Assembly (NCBI GenBank): GCA_963693285.1
Contig: OY848930.1
Span: 4,960,001 to 5,024,000 of the forward strand
DNA from: Xestospongia muta
Lineage: Eukaryota > Porifera > Demospongiae > Haplosclerida > Petrosiidae
Direction: 5' to 3'
DNA: 64,000 nt
The notes below the pieces were generated by a model. The model saw only the letters and a list, made by a program, of their open reading frames with translations. It did no database searches and was not told the DNA's origin. Both the position numbers and the translations under genes were made by a program. Below are positions 9,759-22,500 of this stretch, one piece after another; the first letter of the stretch is position 1, and each line of letters starts with the position of its first letter.

Positions 9759-12700
9759 GCTTAATATCTAAAATGTTAACAGTTGATCCAGTAAAGCGTT
9801 CAAGTCTAGATGAAGTTGTGACAGATCCTTGGTTAACAGAAGTAAGCTTTATTCTCCATATCACTACATCCTAATATCACACTTCATTACTTCCTCTTTG
9901 CTCCTCAGGGTGTAAAGGAAGATGACCATCATCCCTTGACTATCCTTAGTATCTCTGACATACCTAATGAAGAAGTCTATTACATTATTGAGAGAATGCA
10001 ATTAGGGGGCTATGGTAATCCTGATGCTATACTCAAGTAAGGGATGCATACTTACTGAAATACTTACCATCTCCTTGGAAACTCATCAGAAGCAATGTTT
10101 ATACCTTTGTAGTTGGGATACAGCACTTATTTCATTTCTTAGTTTACAGAAGTGTATAAAGTACTTCCTTTTAAACATCTATGTTTCTACTAACATGTCA
10201 CTGATGCTAGGTATTAGGTTTTGTGAGTGTTATGAATGGAAGCTCTAGTTGGTAACTATGTAGTAACAAGCTAACCTTTGTTGACTGCTTTTAGCAGCTG
10301 TATTTTGTACCACTGGTTGTATGGTACCCTTTAATGTTAACACATCAGCTGTGTATGATCTCAACTATCTAGATTAAACTAACAATCATTTTTTCTTGAT
10401 ATGGTATAATTAATGATCCTTTTTGGTCAATTTGTGACTTGTCCATTATCTTGTAATTTATTGTGTTCAGACAATACCTTAACAACTGTAGTGAGTAAAT
10501 GAAATCATTCTGTTTAAGGTTTGTCAATTGTTGACCACACCCAAATCATAACTGTTATGCTTAGTAATATTACTTCAAAAGAAACATAGTGAAAGATTTT
10601 TTTAAGTCGTAAATGGTTGTTTTTGTACAGTTCAATATGTGTGTGTGCTATCACAGTTGATTATTACATGTATATTTTCTTTGATGCTTTAATGACCTCT
10701 TGGAATGAAGCTATTGACTACATTCAACTAGTCCACACAACACAATACCCTAGAAGTTCAAAGTGCCAATGATATATGTAGTGACAACATAGTACTATGA
10801 ACTCATCGTACAAATATATTAGTGTAATTGTCGAATCATTCAGTACTAATGGTATGGTGTTGTAACGATCCTTGTACCTATGACTCTTGTTAATTTGATC
10901 CAAGAGTTTATTGTTATAGCCACTTTATCTTCAACTAGCCACTGTTAGTTGAGGAGCATTATACCTGTGTTTATATACAACTTGTAGGTATATTTCTGCA
11001 ATAGGTTAGTTGCTATGATGGGTTCTGTTTATTGTAGAAGTATTAAAGAGAAGCCTTACGGGAGTGTGGCTGCTACATTTTATTTGTTAGCCGAGGCAGA
11101 GAGACAACGCAAGCAGCAATCGTATGTACCATACATGCTGAGTAATATTAGTGGACTTGGAGGGATGCCTAATAGGAAAATATCAATGCCTGCTCAGTAT
11201 ACAAATCCATTGTGAGTGTAATGGATGAATGGATAGCAGGAGAGACAGGTGGATGGAAGTATGGATGAATGATAAGAGTGGGCACTAGGCAAAATGGATG
11301 GATAGACAAACAGATAAATCAATGGATGGATGATCTGTCTAATTGTTTATTTGGTAATTTGATATGGATGGTGGTAGCCTGACAAATTTTTAACACAATT
11401 AACATGTCAAATGTATGTATTAGACTACAAAGTCCGTTACGTTCCCACGGACACGCTGAAACTGGTGTCCTCCTTCCTCGACGACGACAACAATTGCAGC
11501 AAGCAGAAGTGGAAGTATACAGAAGAACAAGCGACGAAACTACGACTCCATTTTCTTCTCCAACTTCTGCTTTTAATCAGAGTCCGTATCAAAACCCTCT
11601 CTACATCAGTCCACGGTATGTTTGTCTACTCTTCTAATTGTTCATTCATTGGTCAATATATCAATGGAATCATTGATTGTATCTAATATATCAATTGAAT
11701 TATTGATTGTACCTAATATATCAATGGAATCATTGCTTATATCTAATATATCAATGGAACCATTGCTTGTATCTAATATATCAATAGAATCATTGCTTAC
11801 TCTATGTATCTAACCATCCCTAACTGATAACAATAGAAGAATATTATATTTCAAAGTTTGTTGTTCAGTATTAATTACGCATGTCCTCTCTGTTGTGTGG
11901 GGGATACAAGACAATTGAACCCTATTGTCATCCAAATATGTTTAGCTAATATTGATCATGTGACATATTTGTTACAAATTGTGTTGTCATATGACTAACT
12001 GTTGTGTCATTTTTTATTGTTTTTTGTCGTGTTGTCAACATAAGTTTACATATAGCAGTCTTTGAAAATCAGTGTTATTTGATATCTCATTCTTGTAATC
12101 TCATTCTCATGTGAATATCAATCTATGTCTCTCCCTCTTTTCCCTACAACAGGCTGGGAGTCGGTGGAGAACAAGTATCAACAACAAATGTTAGAAAACC
12201 TTCTTTTCCTATACAAAGTGTAGCCCAAGACTCAACAGGACTATCAGAAACAGACACTCTACAGCCATTAGATCCCTTAAATGCACTGAGAGATAGAAAG
12301 TTATCAGCTTGTGAAGAAGAAACTGAAGTCGATGAGACTGATGCTTCAGTTAATCGTTCTCAGAGCCCTCTATATAGTCCACGATCTCGTAAGCTACTCT
12401 CAGCTCGTAGTTCACCTAATGTAGCCAAAAGTGTCAGTAGAAGTGATATAAGCGAAGATGATGAGGAGGACGACGCCATTATGGAATTATCTTATTATCC
12501 ACGACAAGTAACAACTCGACAATCTCCTTTAGCCTCACCTCACTTATCCAGCCGACTGTCTCCTGTTCACACTTTGGGATATAGCTCTGATGAAGAGTGT
12601 CCACCCTCTATACACGATGGACGACGAAAACGTCCCAGTAAAAGACTGCGTTATAAAAAGACACTTCATCCACTTGTGAGAGTTGATAGTGCTAGTAGCG

Positions 12701-13080
12701 ATGACAGTTGCATCATTGATAGACCATTAAGACACAGCTTGCCTAAATTTGGCAAAGAAAAATTACGTAAAATAATTCCATATCATAGTGTACCCTCGAC
12801 TCCAGCTGAGGCAAGTGGTTCAGAGAGTTTTGTCGATTTATTAGCTGTTCGTAGACCTAGATCAAACTCAGCTCGAACTGATAGCAGTCTTAGTGACACA
12901 GCTGAATTGGCTGTTCAAATGAGTGGTCGCTTTGAGTTGTCTGATGGTGAGGAGTTAGAAGAGAGTTGTGACAGAATTATGGAGGGTGTTCAGGAAGAAG
13001 GTATGGTCCATCAACATACCAGAACAAATAGTAGTTTGAGTGACCCATTGACACGATCAGCAGTATGTTGTTTATTATAG
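8424..13080 (+). CDS. SNRK: SNF-related serine/threonine kinase SNRK
   Basis: Nine exons: 8424-8517, 8641-8938, 8994-9178, 9451-9592, 9760-9840, 9909-10036, 11038-11211, 11424-11615, 12153-13080. The kinase domain has the Gly loop [13 protein letters not shown] lysine, HRDLKPEN catalytic loop, [16 protein letters not shown] and [15 protein letters not shown]-specific stretches include [33 protein letters not shown] and SYDPP. After the UBA-like region ([32 protein letters not shown]) comes a long Ser-rich, probably disordered tail with SDEE, SDDS and RTNSSLSD motifs. SNRK is an AMPK-related kinase activated by LKB1 in vertebrates. The residue at the LKB1 site is Ser rather than Thr. The protein ends in CCLL, a CaaX-type tail. 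Confidence 0.93.
9657..9759. repeat. Long pyrimidine tract and CA run in SNRK intron 4
   Basis: About 90 bases of almost pure C/T are followed by a CA run that ends exactly at the exon 5 acceptor (AG at 9758-9759). It is an extreme polypyrimidine tract made from microsatellite sequence. Confidence 0.9.
11640..11812. repeat. 30-bp minisatellite in SNRK intron 8
   Basis: About five copies of a 30-bp unit with core CTAATATATCAATGGAATCA between exons 8 and 9. Confidence 0.85.
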
Positions 13081-13100
13081 TATAGATCTCATCTCTCTCC

Positions 13101-13139
<39 letters not shown>

Positions 13140-13562
13140 GTTGACTTTGACTAAATTATTAATTTATTATTTTCTGTCATTCAGAACTTTTCCATCATAA
13201 ATTATATTACTAGAAAACTCATAGAAAGTGTCCGATATATACATGATATTATTAATACATATATTATATATATATGTATGTATGTGTATATGTGTTATTT
13301 TCCGTCAAATGGAATGTTCTAAACTTCCTTGTTTGGTAAACAGCTTTTAATTCCTGGCGTTTAAAAACACGTGAAAATAGTTATAAAGTCAAAAAGAATA
13401 GTACACGTATATGTAATATATACAAAAACATGAAAATATTGGTATTTAGCATGTCGGAATGTGTGGGAGCATATTTTTGAACAAGGGAGTATATAAATGT
13501 ACATAGCAGCTGTTTGATACAAAAGGATAGCCAAGGAAGTGTCCAATAATTCTTGAGTTTGT
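13081..13562. other. Convergent spacer SNRK/dynein
   Basis: Holds a CT microsatellite at about 13093-13137 and AT-rich DNA with TA/TG runs near 13250-13290. No gene supported. Confidence 0.6.
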
Positions 13563-16500
13563 TTATTTTATGTCACAAAGCAATGCTGTCCCCCTCAATA
13601 TCCAGTGATCTGGATGTTGGTTTGTTTTAAGGTACAATGCAGTGATGTAGGTTAGATCAGTACGACGTGGTTTCTTATAAACTGGACACTCATATAGCTT
13701 GGGATCTTTTGTGTATTCTCTTGTGTTAATAGCATAGACATGTACCACAGGCATTATCACATAGAGTACTTTAGGAGTTGGTTCAACTAGTTTGGTATTT
13801 CGACGATCCCAACCTGCTCCATCAAGAAACAGACCTTGTATGTAGACTCCCTCAGGTGGAGGAGCAGTGACATCTTCTTTATTCATACGAGTTACATCAT
13901 TGTGGACTACCACACTATCTAAAGCCCAACCTTTGTGAGCACGTGCAACCTAAATGAAATAAGAAGTTTTAAAGATCATTTCCATCTGAAACTGGAGACT
14001 AACCTCTTGTCTCATGGCTGTTAGAAACCCTTGAGGATTGAAGAACCCTGTCATCCAGAATATGTCGGGACGTCCTTCAAATACCCACGATCTAAATTGA
14101 GCATCTCTCTCAAGAAGTTCTGTAAACCAGAACCCAATAGTAGTTGATTCCCAAGATACCTAAAGAACATAAATGGTTGATTGTGGAGACTCCAGGATTG
14201 TAGTAAATATTATTTAATGGATGGGCTACATTTTGTATGATTGTAGAATTTATGTTACCTTCTTCCAAGCTGTAGGTACACGGGCGTCATACATGTTATC
14301 AAGTGTGTTTCTCAATGTCTAAACAAAATAATGAGTAAATGAAACCTTTAGGAGTGTCATATATACCTCACTCATCACTATAGTACCATCAATGGCTAAC
14401 TGAAGATCCTGCAAAGTATTACGAACAACACTCAGGACTCTTTGCATACGATCTATTTCTTGTCTTAAAAAGATGTTCATTGGAGCTATAGCACCCATTT
14501 TTTGTAGCCTAGCACGTACCTAAAGAGAACATTATATATTTGATACAAGTAGCATCTTAAGTACCTCATGTGGTATATAATCATCTGGTAGTTTCTCTAA
14601 CATCTCTCCAGCTTGTCTACGTACAATAGACTCTCTAGTTTCTCCACCTCCACTACTACTGTCCTTGGGTTGGATCTCTAGAATAGTATCCAGACAAGAC
14701 TTGGCTGTGTTACTCTGATAACTGCAATGGATACAGTAATACAATAGTACCATACTGTAGAGACCTACGTTATATCAGCATTGGGATGCATTCCAAATAC
14801 TTCTGGAGATATCGCTAGCGGAAGAGAGTCAATGTAGTCTTGATATTCTCGCACTGTTTTGTATACAACTATCGGAAAACCTTTGTAGAAACGGAAGTTC
14901 TGCTGGAACATATGCTCACCAAACCACAGCTTTGAGGCAAATACTTGTTATAAAAATGTACGATATAATTAATTTTACCTTAGCATAAGTATTCAACAAT
15001 CGTTTGTCATAATCATCAGTGACTCGACCACCATATTGGATTTCACCCAGCATATAGCGGACAGCACCCCAAGATATTCCCTATAGAGATGTACTACATC
15101 ATAGTAGCTCAAAGTATGACTCACTGACCTTTTTAAGATCCATATCATCAAGTAAATTCTGGACATATTGAGTGCTGGCATTAAAATCACCCTGGTTGAA
15201 TTCATAGGGAATATTCCAGCCCAAAGGACCAAACTTTCTTCTCTCTTGTACAGTTGTATGGAGAAATGCTACTGTATATAATAGAGGCTTCCACTGAGCT
15301 AAATTGCTAATGTCCAGTTGCTCCTGCATAATGAGACTGTCACCATGGCAACAATAATTGATTTGATTTGTACCTGTGTGAGGTTTGTGTACGTTCTCAT
15401 CAGACCAGCTTTAACCCCTTGGGGTGGTTCAAATGTGTATTTGATGGAAGACTGCAAGAAATTGATGGGAAACTTGTTATGGACTTCAGTCGTCATCCAA
15501 AGACGAAACGACTCATGGACTGTTTCAGTCTCCAATATGGAAGCTAATAGCTCCTCCAAAAAATCAAGAGCTAAGTGGCCATTTTGTACTAGCAACCAAC
15601 CACCCTAGAATAGCAGGAGTTGAGGTATAGGTCATCTGGATTTGATGTACCTGTGTTTGGCATTGTTGCAGGAGTCGTCTTGCATGAACCTCTTGTCCTT
15701 GTCCCATGGAGATAGCATGACAACCTGAGATGAGAGAGAGTGAACGTAGTCATGTTTGAAGCTAAAATTGATGGATTTTATAAATATATAATTATATATT
15801 GTGTAAAATATATCAATAATTCGTGGATTTAAGGAATGTGTACAACATTGATGAACATAGGATATTAATCTATCTGTCCATCCATTCGTTCATCCATCCA
15901 CTTTTCTTCCATCCGTCCATCTATGTATCTATTTATCCTTCTATTCCTTCATGCATCCATTTGTCCACCTAACCATCTATCCATCCATCCATACATCCAT
16001 CAAGTCATATTACTAAATATTTTATTTCTTACTTAGTTTATGTTTCTTCGACAATGCATCTATATTATTGCTGGGATCAGAACCCATGGATAGAAAACAG
16101 ATCATGGGAACACGTACTGTTGACTCCTCCCACATTTTTTCTATATCCAAAATGACACCCTCGGCATATTTGACCCCCATTGATTCTGAGATGTATTTAC
16201 GAGCTTGAGGCAATACTCTGTCTGGACACCATGCTCGGATTAAGAGAAGTTTACGGAATGTGTCCAAAGAATTCATATAACCATCAGGAATCACAGCTTC
16301 TTCTGGGACATCGGCATCAAACCAACTTTTCCAACCTTTATCATTACGTCCAATCTATTTAACAAAAAGTAAGAATATTGTAATATACCACATACATGTA
16401 TATGTAAGTCTAGAATTTTAGAACATATGAGCTACTGTAGGGAACATATATGCTCATATTTTTATTAATATGTAGCAAAGAGATATTATAGCATCTGATA

Positions 16501-19500
16501 AAGATTACCTGATTAAGGATTTCAGAGAATTGAGGCAGTTTAGCTAGTTCAACCAGGTTGAGCCATGTCATATCTGTAATCCATTTTGATGATTTTGGTG
16601 GACAAGTTTTGAGATCTAGTGCAGCACCACCTTTGATAAGAGTCTGGAATTCATGATGTTTAACATGACCTTTTTGCATATCTATCTTCAATGCTAGTAG
16701 TAAAGTGAATAGGAACTTGTGTTCCTCATACAGTCCACGTGTTGAGTAACGGAATGCTTCAAAGGTCAGATATTCTACTATGTTGTTGATACGTTTAGTG
16801 GTGACCGGTGACTTAGCAGAACGAGCCATAGAAAGATCAAAGATCTCTAAGAACTGGACAAGAGATGTCTGATACATGACATTGACCATTGACATTTCAA
16901 CTATAAGGAAATATAAGATAGAGCCTCGAGCAGCCACTGGACGATACTCTTCACGGGCTGCATTGATTTTGATCTCAGTTTGAGCAGCAATGTCAAGCTT
17001 TTGAGTCACATCTTCAGCTGTTTGTTTTGTGGTTCTCAACACTTCAATAAGAGACTCATCATCAACTAAAGACCCCTATAATGAAAGGATCAAGTGAGCT
17101 GATAATGAATAGTATGACCTACCTTTGTAGATGTCAGACGGTAAAGGAGATTGTCTTCAAGTTCTTTCATCTTTCTCTTGTTGGCCATTACCTCTTCCAT
17201 TAGTTTAACTCTCTCTGCTTCAAGTTCTTGTTTCTCTGTGAGAATTACTCGACCTAGAAGCTGATCTTCTAATCCTTTCACAGTCACTGTGAAGTCTATG
17301 ATAGCAGTACGTGCACTGATCTGTGGACAGAGTTACTTATCTAAAAGAGTATCTGTTTGTCTCACCTCTGGTGTGTAAGAAGGGTTAGGAAGTTTAGTAG
17401 TAATGTAGAGCATGAATCCTTTCATCACATCAACTTCTTTGTCTCCTACTTTGACTTTTAGCATGCTCCCAGCTTTGATGAAGTTCTTCTCTAATACATT
17501 GTCCAAAGCTGGATCCAGCTCTTCTTCTACATCCTCAATTAGTATGGCCTTCCCTAACGAGAGACAGTCCTCCAAATGAGACCTGAAGTACTTGTGGTTT
17601 AAAGTAGTTACCTAATAATGACATGGAGTAAACAAATACTGTATTTATTAGACTCACTTGTAACTCATTATTTGCTTCTCTGTTTTTAATCCAAGTTTTA
17701 CCCTGACCCTGAGGATCAATGAGCAGAGGGAATCGGGTTGCCTTAGTTACGATGATACCATTTTGTACCGAGAGTTCATCGTTGGGTAAACCTTGGAGAT
17801 TCCATTCGCTAATAGTGGCTGAATCAGTTAACATTTCAACAAAATTTACATCAGATGAGAAAGGGATGATTCGATCTTTCATTTCTTTTTTCCAAGCATC
17901 TGTGAGCAAAAACCTGAACTCCTGGTTGAATGGACCAGCATAGGACAAGAAAGCTGAGGCCAAGAGGACATCACCAACCAAACATTGAATCTGTTCTTGA
18001 AATTCCTTGCTCTGTTGTGTCCATCTCTCCTTTTCCCCTCCAAGTCCTTCAATGAGAGCTGAAGCAGCCTTCATTTTACGTCGACAGGTCTCTGCATCAT
18101 CTATAAGTGTCTGTTTTCTACGCATGGCCTCCTCATACATGGCTTTAACTTTGTCCAGTTCTCTTTGTTTCTCATCTAACATGGCTTGTGCCTCTTCCAA
18201 TTCAGCTTGAGCCTTTCCAAACTTAACCTCTTGTATGGCCAGATTAGCTTTAAGTGGTAGCACCTCTTTATTGATGCCATAAAAGAATGACATAGCTTTT
18301 GTCCATGAGCAGAGACCAGCCACATTACCGCAGACCTTCTTAGCATTCTCCATGTAGTAATCTTCCATAGAAAAGTAAGGCTGCAACAACTCTACAGTTT
18401 CTTCATTAATAGAGTCCTTAGGAAAGTTCTGTAATCCTTGAAGGAAACCTCCTTGACTCATCATCTTTAGAGACTCTCCCCAGGAAGGTTTAGGACCAGG
18501 TCGCTCAGGATCCATTGCCATATTGTCTAACTTCTTTTGGAACAATAATAGTACACAGTCCATAATTCTCATAATAAGATGTGGAGGTTTGGCTAACTTC
18601 CTTACTGTGGCTATATCTGCTGCTTTAATTGTCTGCAAAGCTGCCTCAGCTTCTTCAAGTGCAGGTCTAGCTTTCTCTAACTTCTCTTCTGCTACACTTT
18701 TATCAGCAGCTATTGCATCAGCAACAGCTTGAGCTCGATCTTTCACTTTCTGAACCTCAGCTTTAACTTTCTCTGCAGCCTGAGCCTTCACTGTCACTTC
18801 TGCCAGCACCTTCTCTGCCTCCTTTGATGCTACTTCAAGTTCCTTCTCCTTAACAGCTAGTTCTTTAGCTAGCTGAGCAACAGACTCACCAGCTTCCTGC
18901 AACTTCTCCAAACCAGACTTCATTCGGCTGCTGAGTTCTCCAACAATGTTTCTTCTCTCTGTGTATATATTTTTGTAGCTTCCAATAAATGACAGATAGG
19001 ACTTTGGAGTCACATGAGCTGTGCGACGATAACGCTCAAAGTAGTCCACACAACTTTCAGCAACGAAGTCTTGAAACACTCCCATAGCTTGTATCACCTC
19101 CTGCTTCACTTCTGGTGTACATACAATGTCATACTGAGCTAAGAAATGGCGAGCTACTGCAATCAAAGCATCTTTTGGCCATCTACTAAACCAATCCATT
19201 GTACAACCACTAAACAATCCTGGGAATTTAAGAGAGCGGCTTCTAAACTTTTCACCTACTGGTGAGAAACAGAGCACCACATGAAGGTTCTTTCTAGCAC
19301 GAGATAAGAAATATTCATAGAGGTTTTCAGGAGTTGGAGGACGCCGGGGAAACTCTTTCTTCATAACAGGAATGAGTTCAGATGTGATTTCATCAATTTC
19401 ATCTCTGGCAAACAAATTGGAGACCTCTCCAGATGACAAAATGTTATTGATGTATTCCAAGAATCCTTCATCTTTGATCTCCTGGTCAGTGAAAATAAAT

Positions 19501-22500
19501 GAGATTCCTTTCCCCTGTTGTCCAGCTGTTCTATACAATATCTAATAAATGAATTAATAGTATTATTGGTGCATTAGTTAAATATAAAAAAAACTTACCT
19601 TGAGATCTTCCAATAAACTGTTCACATTATAAGAACGGGAAAGTTGAATTTGAAATGTTTTATAGCCAGCAATAAAAGATGCTAATCGAGTGAGACTTTG
19701 TTTACCAGACCCTCCCACTCCAACCAACAAAGCATTGCCACGATCAGTACGAATAAGACGTGAGATTTTGATGAGATGAACCATTGCATCTTTGAAGAAA
19801 ACCAAATCCATTCCAGACCCTCTAACAGTCTCATTGTACTGCTGTAAAAAGTTAATCAATCTCTCTTCTGTCTCAGGATAAGATGGAATCTGTAAAGAAG
19901 AAAAGAAAAAGTCAAAACGTTATAGCACCACCATTAGGATACTTACTGGCTCATAGATCTTTGGAGCTTCAAATTCAAAGTCTTCTGGTTCATCACCTGT
20001 GGGTTCTGGAGGATCTCTTAAGAAATCTACAAAATAAGGCTCCTCTGGGACTTTGTCTCGCATTGTCTCGCCAAGTTCTTCTTCAATGACTCGTACCAAA
20101 CAACGATCAAACCATTCTTTGTCTTCAGCATTAGTGAAACGGTCGGCAATCACACGAGTGCATTCATGTCTCCATAACCCCAATAGTATCTCAACACTTG
20201 TGAGAATATCTGGTTCCATGTGTAGCATCCCTTCCCAAATACGAGAGAGATCACGAAGATTGAAGACATAGTGAAACTTGGCTGGAGTGGGTAACATTTT
20301 AACTTTAGTAAGTTGCCATAGGCGTCTTGTACAAACCACAAGTTGTGGCACCATTTCAAAAATTTGCTTTTGAAAGCCTCTCTCTTTACAGAAGTATCCT
20401 GAACCTATAGCTCCAAAGATCTTGTCAATGGAAGCATTTGAAGGTAATGTGCAATTGAAGACATTAAACTGTCTCTTTAGACGTTGAGGGATGTCATTGC
20501 GTCCTCCTCCTGGGTGGATCATGGCTGCTAGAAACTGGATGTCTTCAATGTGGGTGAAGTCTCCAGGTTTTTCAAGACTGTAGAATCCTCTCATTTCTAT
20601 TGTTTGGCGTACAATTTCATTAGTGATTTGGTCTCCCCAGTTATTGATGATAGGCATGTTGACATCATCAATAAAAACTGTCATTTTCTTACCAGCTGGA
20701 GGACCATACGTTGTTCCAACTCTTTTGTCAACATAGCTCTCAATAGCACGCTGGAAATGACCAGGAGTAGTGGCAGAGGAGAAACTAAGACTCTTACTGA
20801 GATGCTCTTCAATGTTGTATTTAGAAACATAGCCTTGAATGATGACAGTTTTTGCTGTCCCTTGTTCCCCTATAAGAAGAACTGGTTTGGACTGTTTGGC
20901 AACAGTATGGATGAGGTAATCTGTACGGACATTGTCAACATTGGGAACCAGAATGGAACTATAAGGGGGAATACTATCTTTGGGATAGACATACTCTTCG
21001 ACACGTGTTATCCAATGAATCCAATCCCCTTTTTCATCAGGAACAAACTCAAACATGGTGTCACCTTTTTCAGCATCACAGACTGGATAATCTAAATCTG
21101 GTTTGTTTTCTCTCATCCAAGTCTCCATTTTTGAACGATCTCCAAGCTCTAGAGGAGCTCCAATACTCCACATAATAGCAAAGATGTAGAGGTGTTCAAG
21201 ATGTCTATGCTGCAATGACACATTGTCTTCCTTTGCTGGAATAAGTCCTTCTAAAATAACACATGTTTGGGCAATGTAGTTACATTGTAGTAACTCCATC
21301 TTGGCAACCAGCATTACTGAAACATAGTTATATATATCAATGAATGAGCCCTCAAAGATAGTCAGAAGGATCTCTGACTCTGTTGGAGTTATCTTCTTCT
21401 CAGAGACTTTTTTGAGAAGCCAACTTTTTAAAATTGGACTCCAATCAAGTCCAGAGGAGCTCATGTAGACCATACCATTACGAGACACAGTAGCTGGTGA
21501 AGCATTGTCCACATTATGAGGCTCAAAGACAATTTTACAGTCAGGTGCCATGGGAATTCGATCACCATTAGCTAGCGTGAGTGTCTTGTTGTCATCTAGT
21601 ACACTGTTAAGGTTTTCAATCCATAATGTGTCCACTGGACCATCCATCACTAGCCAGATGTGTTCTCCTTTCTTGACCTTGTGGGTACGACGCCAGAGAG
21701 TGGAAAAGATGCCATCAGTCCAGTCATTGGTGGCAACATCTAGTCGTCCAAACATCTGAGGTGCTGTAATGGCCTTTGGGTTCATTCTCATTTCTCTGTG
21801 AGCTTCTCCACAATCTGTCATTGCTTTCATTAGTATATGAATACAGCAAGTCTTTCCTGCACCACTAGGACCTAAGACCATAAAACCATGGCGTACTCGT
21901 TGGGTTTCAAACAATTGGATGAGCTTTAGGTTCCAGGAGGGATGGTTGATGAGACCTGCTTCTTCAACTCTTGTGTTTATAGCTGCATCTAGATCAGGAT
22001 AGCCAGCAGTCTCCAGTTGGATACCAGGGAACAGATCATTGATTAAACTAAGAAACAGAGGCTCATCTTCATCAACTAGTTTGGACAAGTTCATATCTCG
22101 TAGACCTCGCATAACTATCATCTCTTCACTATCATTAGGACACATACGCTTCACAGGACCCAGTGATCGAAGTACAGACAGGATATTCCTTAAACCAAAG
22201 TCATAATGCACCTAATTCAGATAAAGTGATAACTATAACAATGTAGTCAATGTCAGAGTGACTTACTTGTTTAGATAACTGCTCTTCACACAATTTATAC
22301 AAAGTATAGAACTTCCGTGCAAGTACAATATTCTGCAGAAAACCACAAGAGGCAAGTTTCACACGAATAATAATCTGTCTGTCAGGAACCATCATGGCAA
22401 TGGGTCTGAAATTCATCTTGAGGTTCTCAGGCAATTCCTGTCGTCCAGCATAACCAGGATTCTGAAATGGAAAATGAAATGTTGCTTACGACAGGCAAGA

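Noticed and set aside
13361..13546. 61-aa minus-strand frame downstream of the dynein stop
   Set aside because: No homology or splice link; probably 3' UTR of the dynein gene.
20550..21095. 181-aa plus-strand frame
   Set aside because: Antisense shadow of a long dynein exon (AAA3 region) whose minus-strand protein is strongly conserved.
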